From NCBI GenBank assembly GCA_022563075.1, contig JADFOC010000066.1:1-9378 (forward strand): a DNA stretch of 9,378 nt. Reading direction: 5' to 3'. Shown here piece after piece: positions 6,374 to 9,378 of the stretch. Every line of letters starts with the position of its first letter. Positions within the stretch are counted from its first letter, which is position 1. The notes under the pieces were generated by a model that was given only the letters and a program-made list of their open reading frames with translations, was not told where the DNA came from and searched no databases. The stretch is from Pseudomonadota bacterium. GTDB taxonomy: Bacteria > Pseudomonadota > Gammaproteobacteria > Pseudomonadales > Pseudohongiellaceae. A program made the translations under genes and the position numbers.

Positions 6374-7630
6374 ATGCATAAGAACAAAACTCCCCAGAAC
6401 AAATTTACGCGAAGATTATCGCCATTAGCGGGCGGTCTGTTGCTGCTGATTCAGCTTGTTATTGCCGGATCGTCAGCGCAGGCACAGGACGATGCCATTA
6501 CTATTCGCGCCGGACGCCTGCTTGATGGCATCGGTGGTGTTCGAGAAAATGTCACCATTACCATAGCCGATTCCCGCATTGTGAGAATTGACAACTCCAG
6601 TGGGCCGTACACTTACGACTTCAGTGACAAAACTGTCCTGCCGGGCATGATCGATACGCATATCCACATCGGCGCGCATTTTAATTCCATGGGGCGTTAT
6701 GGTCCGGAGCCGGGCCAGACTAGCGAGCAGACCCTGCTTTACGCGGCCGAGAATGCCTATCTCACCCTGATGGCAGGCTTCACCACAGTGCAGAGCGTGG
6801 GTAGTTCGATGGATAAGGACCTGCGCGATGCCATCGCTCGCGGCATACTGCCGGGGCCACGTTTGTTAACTTCCCTTGATCCGATCAGGGTAAATACCGG
6901 CACCCCGGCGCAGCTGAGAGAGGTCGTCAGACAACGCCAGGCCGATGGCGCCGATGTCATCAAGATGTTCGCGTCGGCAAGTATTCGCGACGGCGGGATC
7001 CAGGTGATGTCTGATGCACAGATTCAGGCGGTCTGCGGCGAGGCAAATGCCCTGGGCCTGCGCACGATCGTCCATGCCTACGGCACCGAAGCCATCACCA
7101 CCGCGATCGAAGCGGGTTGCACTCAGATCGAGCATGGCAATCGTTATAGCGATGACGTGATCGATTTGATGACAGAACGGGGAACCTATTACGACCCGCA
7201 CCTTGGATTGCTCTACGCCAATTACTTTGACAATCGAGCGAAATTCATCGGTATCGGCAACTACACCGAAGCCGGGTTTGCGGCAATGGAAGAAGCCCGG
7301 GTAATCGGTTATGACACTTTCAAACGCACCCTGGAACTGGGTGATGTAAAGATCGTGTACGGCACCGATGCCCTCGCCGGTTCCCATGGCATGAACGCCG
7401 AGGAACTGATCTACCGCGTTCAGGAAGGCGGCCAGGATCGCATGGCGGCAATTATTTCAGCGACATCACTGGCTGCCGAGGCCCTCGGTCTGGGTGAAGA
7501 GATCGGCACCGTGCAACCTGGATTTCAAGCGGATCTGGTAGCCATCGACGGCGATCCCCTGGAGGATATTACAGCGCTGCGTAATGTTGCGTTCGTGATG
7601 AAAGACGGGGTGGTCTACAAGAATTTTTAA
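6374..7630 (+). CDS. Exported metal-dependent amidohydrolase (imidazolonepropionase / Xaa-Pro dipeptidase-like)
   Basis: This 418-residue protein starts at an ATG with GGAG 6 bases upstream; an in-frame GTG at 6362 overlaps that ribosome site and is rejected. Residues 1-37 are a signal peptide with a basic start (NKFTRR), hydrophobic core 18-31 and SSAQA before QDD, so it acts in the periplasm or outside. The metal site of the amidohydrolase TIM barrel is complete: DTHIHIG (H96, H98), DVIKMFAS (K197, the likely carboxylated lysine), IVHAYG (H234), QIEHGN (H254) and YGTDALAGSHG (D332). N- and C-terminal strands (AITIRAGRLLDG, then QADLVAIDGDPLEDI) build the usual composite beta domain. Family members with this pattern cleave dipeptides with C-terminal proline, arginine or lysine, or related cyclic amides. 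The substrate is open. It follows the CoA-transferase by 108 bases and probably has its own promoter. Confidence 0.9.
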   Translation: MHKNKTPQNKFTRRLSPLAGGLLLLIQLVIAGSSAQAQDDAITIRAGRLLDGIGGVRENVTITIADSRIVRIDNSSGPYTYDFSDKTVLPGMIDTHIHIGAHFNSMGRYGPEPGQTSEQTLLYAAENAYLTLMAGFTTVQSVGSSMDKDLRDAIARGILPGPRLLTSLDPIRVNTGTPAQLREVVRQRQADGADVIKMFASASIRDGGIQVMSDAQIQAVCGEANALGLRTIVHAYGTEAITTAIEAGCTQIEHGNRYSDDVIDLMTERGTYYDPHLGLLYANYFDNRAKFIGIGNYTEAGFAAMEEARVIGYDTFKRTLELGDVKIVYGTDALAGSHGMNAEELIYRVQEGGQDRMAAIISATSLAAEALGLGEEIGTVQPGFQADLVAIDGDPLEDITALRNVAFVMKDGVVYKNF

Positions 7631-7668
7631 TGCCTACTGTAAGAGAGGGCAGCCATAACTTGAATCAT

Positions 7669-7743
7669 AGGGGACACTCACAACATAACAACTTATGACT
7701 CCAAGATTGCCAGAATAAAGTTGTTAGGTTGTGAGTGTCGCCT
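7669..7743. repeat. Inverted repeat, family B, between convergent genes
   Basis: A 26-base left arm (7669-7694, beginning AGGGGACACTCACAAC) and a right arm (7718-7743, ending GTTGTGAGTGTCGCCT) are complementary at 24 of 26 positions around a 23-base loop. It lies between the stop of the plus-strand amidohydrolase (7630) and the stop of the minus-strand molybdoenzyme (7768). The transcript hairpin would be strong on both strands and could act as a bidirectional terminator or 3' protector, but no T-run follows either arm. Recurrence of an arm at 5057-5080 favours a dispersed REP-like or miniature mobile element. Confidence 0.75.
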
Positions 7744-7767
7744 GTCGTTGTCTTCTGGTTGTATCCC

Positions 7768-9378
7768 CTAACTCCAGCTGAGGTCGTGATGTTTGAAAGG
7801 AATAGATCGAATGCGTTTGCCTGTCACCTTGAAGATGGCGTTGGCCACTGCCGGTGCAGCCGTTGGCAGGGCGGCCTCGCCGATGCCACCCCACTTGTCG
7901 CCACCGCTTAGTGCAAAGTGGGTTTTCACTTCCGGCATCTGCGCCATGCGCAGCAGCGGATAGTTATCAAAATTGCTCTGTTCTACCCTTCCATCTTTAA
8001 AGGTGATCTCGCCATAGAGCGCCGCACTTAGAGCGAAGGCGATATTGCTTTCCACCTGGTGTTCAATGATGAGTGGATTGACGGTGTTGCCACAGTCCAG
8101 CGCGCAGTCGATCTTTTCTACCGTCACTTCACCCCGTTTGCTGACCGAAACCTGGGCAATTTCGGCGACGATGGTGCCGAAGGCGTCGCTGATGGCAAAG
8201 CCTTGCGCAGTTCCCTCAGGCAAGGACTTGCCCCAGTCGGCTTTCTCCGCCACTTTGTCCAGCACATTCAATAACAGCGGGGCGTCACTGAGCAGAGTAC
8301 GCCTGAACTCGATGGGGTCTGAGCCGCTGGCGAGTGCGACCTCATCGATAAATGACTCGAGCATAAAGATGTTGTGGTTGACTCCCGGTGCGCGCCAGAA
8401 GAACACGGGGACATGTTTGTTGCGCATGATGAACTCGACCCGCTTGTTGGGGATTTGGTAGGGCATATTGGCCAGCCCCCCGACGGCGATTCTATCGATG
8501 CTGTTTGCCGCCATTCCTGGTCGCAGCCAGTAGAAGATGGAATCGCTGGTGATCCGGTTGAACCAGGCAACCGGCATACCGTCCGGCCCTAGCGCGGCCT
8601 GGAATTTAGCCATCGGATTTGGGTTGTAGTAGTCGTTATTCATGTCTTCTTCGCGGGTCCAGAGCAGGTTGACCGGGCGCCCGCCAAGGGTTTTGGCAAT
8701 CTCAACAGCTTGTGCCACCTCGCTGCGGGACCCGCGGCCACCGAAGCCGCCCCCTAAGAAGCAGTTGTGAACGTTCACGTTCTCCGGTGCTACACCTGCA
8801 TGCCTTGCCGCCTCCTGCAGGGCACCTTCCGGCCCCTGGGTTCCCATCCAGATATCGACCCGACCGTCCTTGACCTGGGCCGTACACCCCAGCGGTTCCA
8901 TGGTGGCATGGGCTTGATGGGGTGCGGAATAAACCGCTTCCACCACCTGTGTGGCACTGTTCATAATGCCCAGTGCATCGCCCTGGTCGAGAACCACGGC
9001 TCCGGTTTTTTCGTTCAGAACCTCGAGGTCCCTGGCAGCAACATCCTTCGAATTAACATGCGTGTTGGGGCCGTAATCCCACTCGATGGGAAGCAGTTCC
9101 AGCGCCGTTTTCGCACGCCACCAGGTATCGGCTACCACCGCCACGCCGCTGCGCAGCCCAATGCCGCCGCCGTTGCCTTGAAATTCCACCACGGAATGCA
9201 CACCGGGGCGATGTTTGATCGCATCGAAGTCGTAGCTCTTCACCGTGGCACCTACAATGGGGGAAGTCCTGGAGGTGGCGAACAGCATCTCGGGCAGGCG
9301 GACGTCGGCACCAAAGATAGCGCTGCCATTTACCTTTACAGGGGTATCCAGTCTGGCCAGGGGTTTGCCCATCAAGGT
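7768..9378 (-). CDS. Molybdenum hydroxylase large subunit, isoquinoline 1-oxidoreductase beta-like, C-terminal part
   Basis: The frame runs from the right edge (9378) to a stop at 7770-7768, giving 537 residues without a natural start: the first residues (MGKPLARLDTPVKVNGSAIF) are an internal family motif, so about 200 residues, probably including a Tat signal, lie outside. Numbering from 9375, the fragment shows the substrate/cofactor region HATMEPLGCTAQV (155-167), the molybdopterin-binding GGGFGGR (208-214), FFWRAPG (325-331), ALDCGNTVNP (425-434) and WGGIGEAALP (495-504) with E500 as the likely catalytic base. Xanthine dehydrogenase-family subunits of this type hydroxylate N-heterocycles or oxidise aldehydes at a Mo-cytosine-dinucleotide centre, with a separate 2Fe-2S subunit expected next to the gene outside the window. 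In-window neighbours do not indicate the substrate. Intact as far as visible. Confidence 0.92.
   Translation of the reverse strand, partial: TLMGKPLARLDTPVKVNGSAIFGADVRLPEMLFATSRTSPIVGATVKSYDFDAIKHRPGVHSVVEFQGNGGGIGLRSGVAVVADTWWRAKTALELLPIEWDYGPNTHVNSKDVAARDLEVLNEKTGAVVLDQGDALGIMNSATQVVEAVYSAPHQAHATMEPLGCTAQVKDGRVDIWMGTQGPEGALQEAARHAGVAPENVNVHNCFLGGGFGGRGSRSEVAQAVEIAKTLGGRPVNLLWTREEDMNNDYYNPNPMAKFQAALGPDGMPVAWFNRITSDSIFYWLRPGMAANSIDRIAVGGLANMPYQIPNKRVEFIMRNKHVPVFFWRAPGVNHNIFMLESFIDEVALASGSDPIEFRRTLLSDAPLLLNVLDKVAEKADWGKSLPEGTAQGFAISDAFGTIVAEIAQVSVSKRGEVTVEKIDCALDCGNTVNPLIIEHQVESNIAFALSAALYGEITFKDGRVEQSNFDNYPLLRMAQMPEVKTHFALSGGDKWGGIGEAALPTAAPAVANAIFKVTGKRIRSIPFKHHDLSWS

Noticed and set aside
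6866..7387. 173-codon minus-strand frame
   Set aside because: It lies inside the amidohydrolase gene, opposite the metal-site residues; a shadow.
9370..9375. A true start of the molybdoenzyme at TTG 9375 or ATG 9372
   Set aside because: The following residues (GKPLARLDTPVKVNG) are an internal motif of the family, and the frame stays open to the edge with no ribosome site visible.

Overview
This is a stretch of bacterial chromosome made of catabolic genes with repeat-bearing gaps between them. Signal-peptide versions of a fumarylacetoacetate hydrolase-fold protein and an amidohydrolase, an isoquinoline-1-oxidoreductase-type molybdoenzyme, a CaiB/BaiF CoA-transferase and short REP-like inverted repeats together suggest an environmental, probably marine or aquatic, gammaproteobacterium. 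That placement is inference; the window has no rRNA, tRNA or phylogenetic marker.

Layout. Positions 1-510 (minus) hold the N-terminal 170 residues of an exported FAH-family protein, with a good promoter candidate inside an inverted repeat just upstream. Positions 511-930 are a composite gap: the FAH promoter region, a REP-like inverted repeat (659-730), then the 3' end of a lost membrane transporter gene (727-873) in the same orientation as the next genes. Positions 931-4910 (plus) are a tight three-gene operon: glutamine synthetase-family ligase, aldehyde dehydrogenase and iron-containing alcohol dehydrogenase, with gaps of 14 and 9 bases. Positions 4911-5095 carry half-copies of two repeat families. 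Positions 5096-6265 (plus) encode a type III CoA-transferase and 6374-7630 (plus) an exported amidohydrolase. Positions 7631-7767 hold a strong inverted repeat between convergent genes. Positions 7768-9378 (minus) hold the C-terminal part of a large molybdenum hydroxylase subunit whose N-terminus lies beyond the right edge.

How the genes may work together. The best-supported system is the 931-4910 operon. A GS-family enzyme that gamma-glutamylates an amine, followed by an alcohol dehydrogenase and an aldehyde dehydrogenase, fits a gamma-glutamylation route for an amino alcohol such as ethanolamine or alaninol: glutamylate the amine, oxidise the alcohol to the aldehyde, then to the acid. The truncated permease-like tail directly upstream resembles the C-terminus of APC-type amine transporters, so the operon may once have carried its own uptake gene, now lost at a REP-like repeat. 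The CoA-transferase and amidohydrolase are bracketed by copies of a second repeat family and may be a separately moving pair. No CRISPR array, toxin-antitoxin pair, intact transposase, phage gene or RNA gene was seen.
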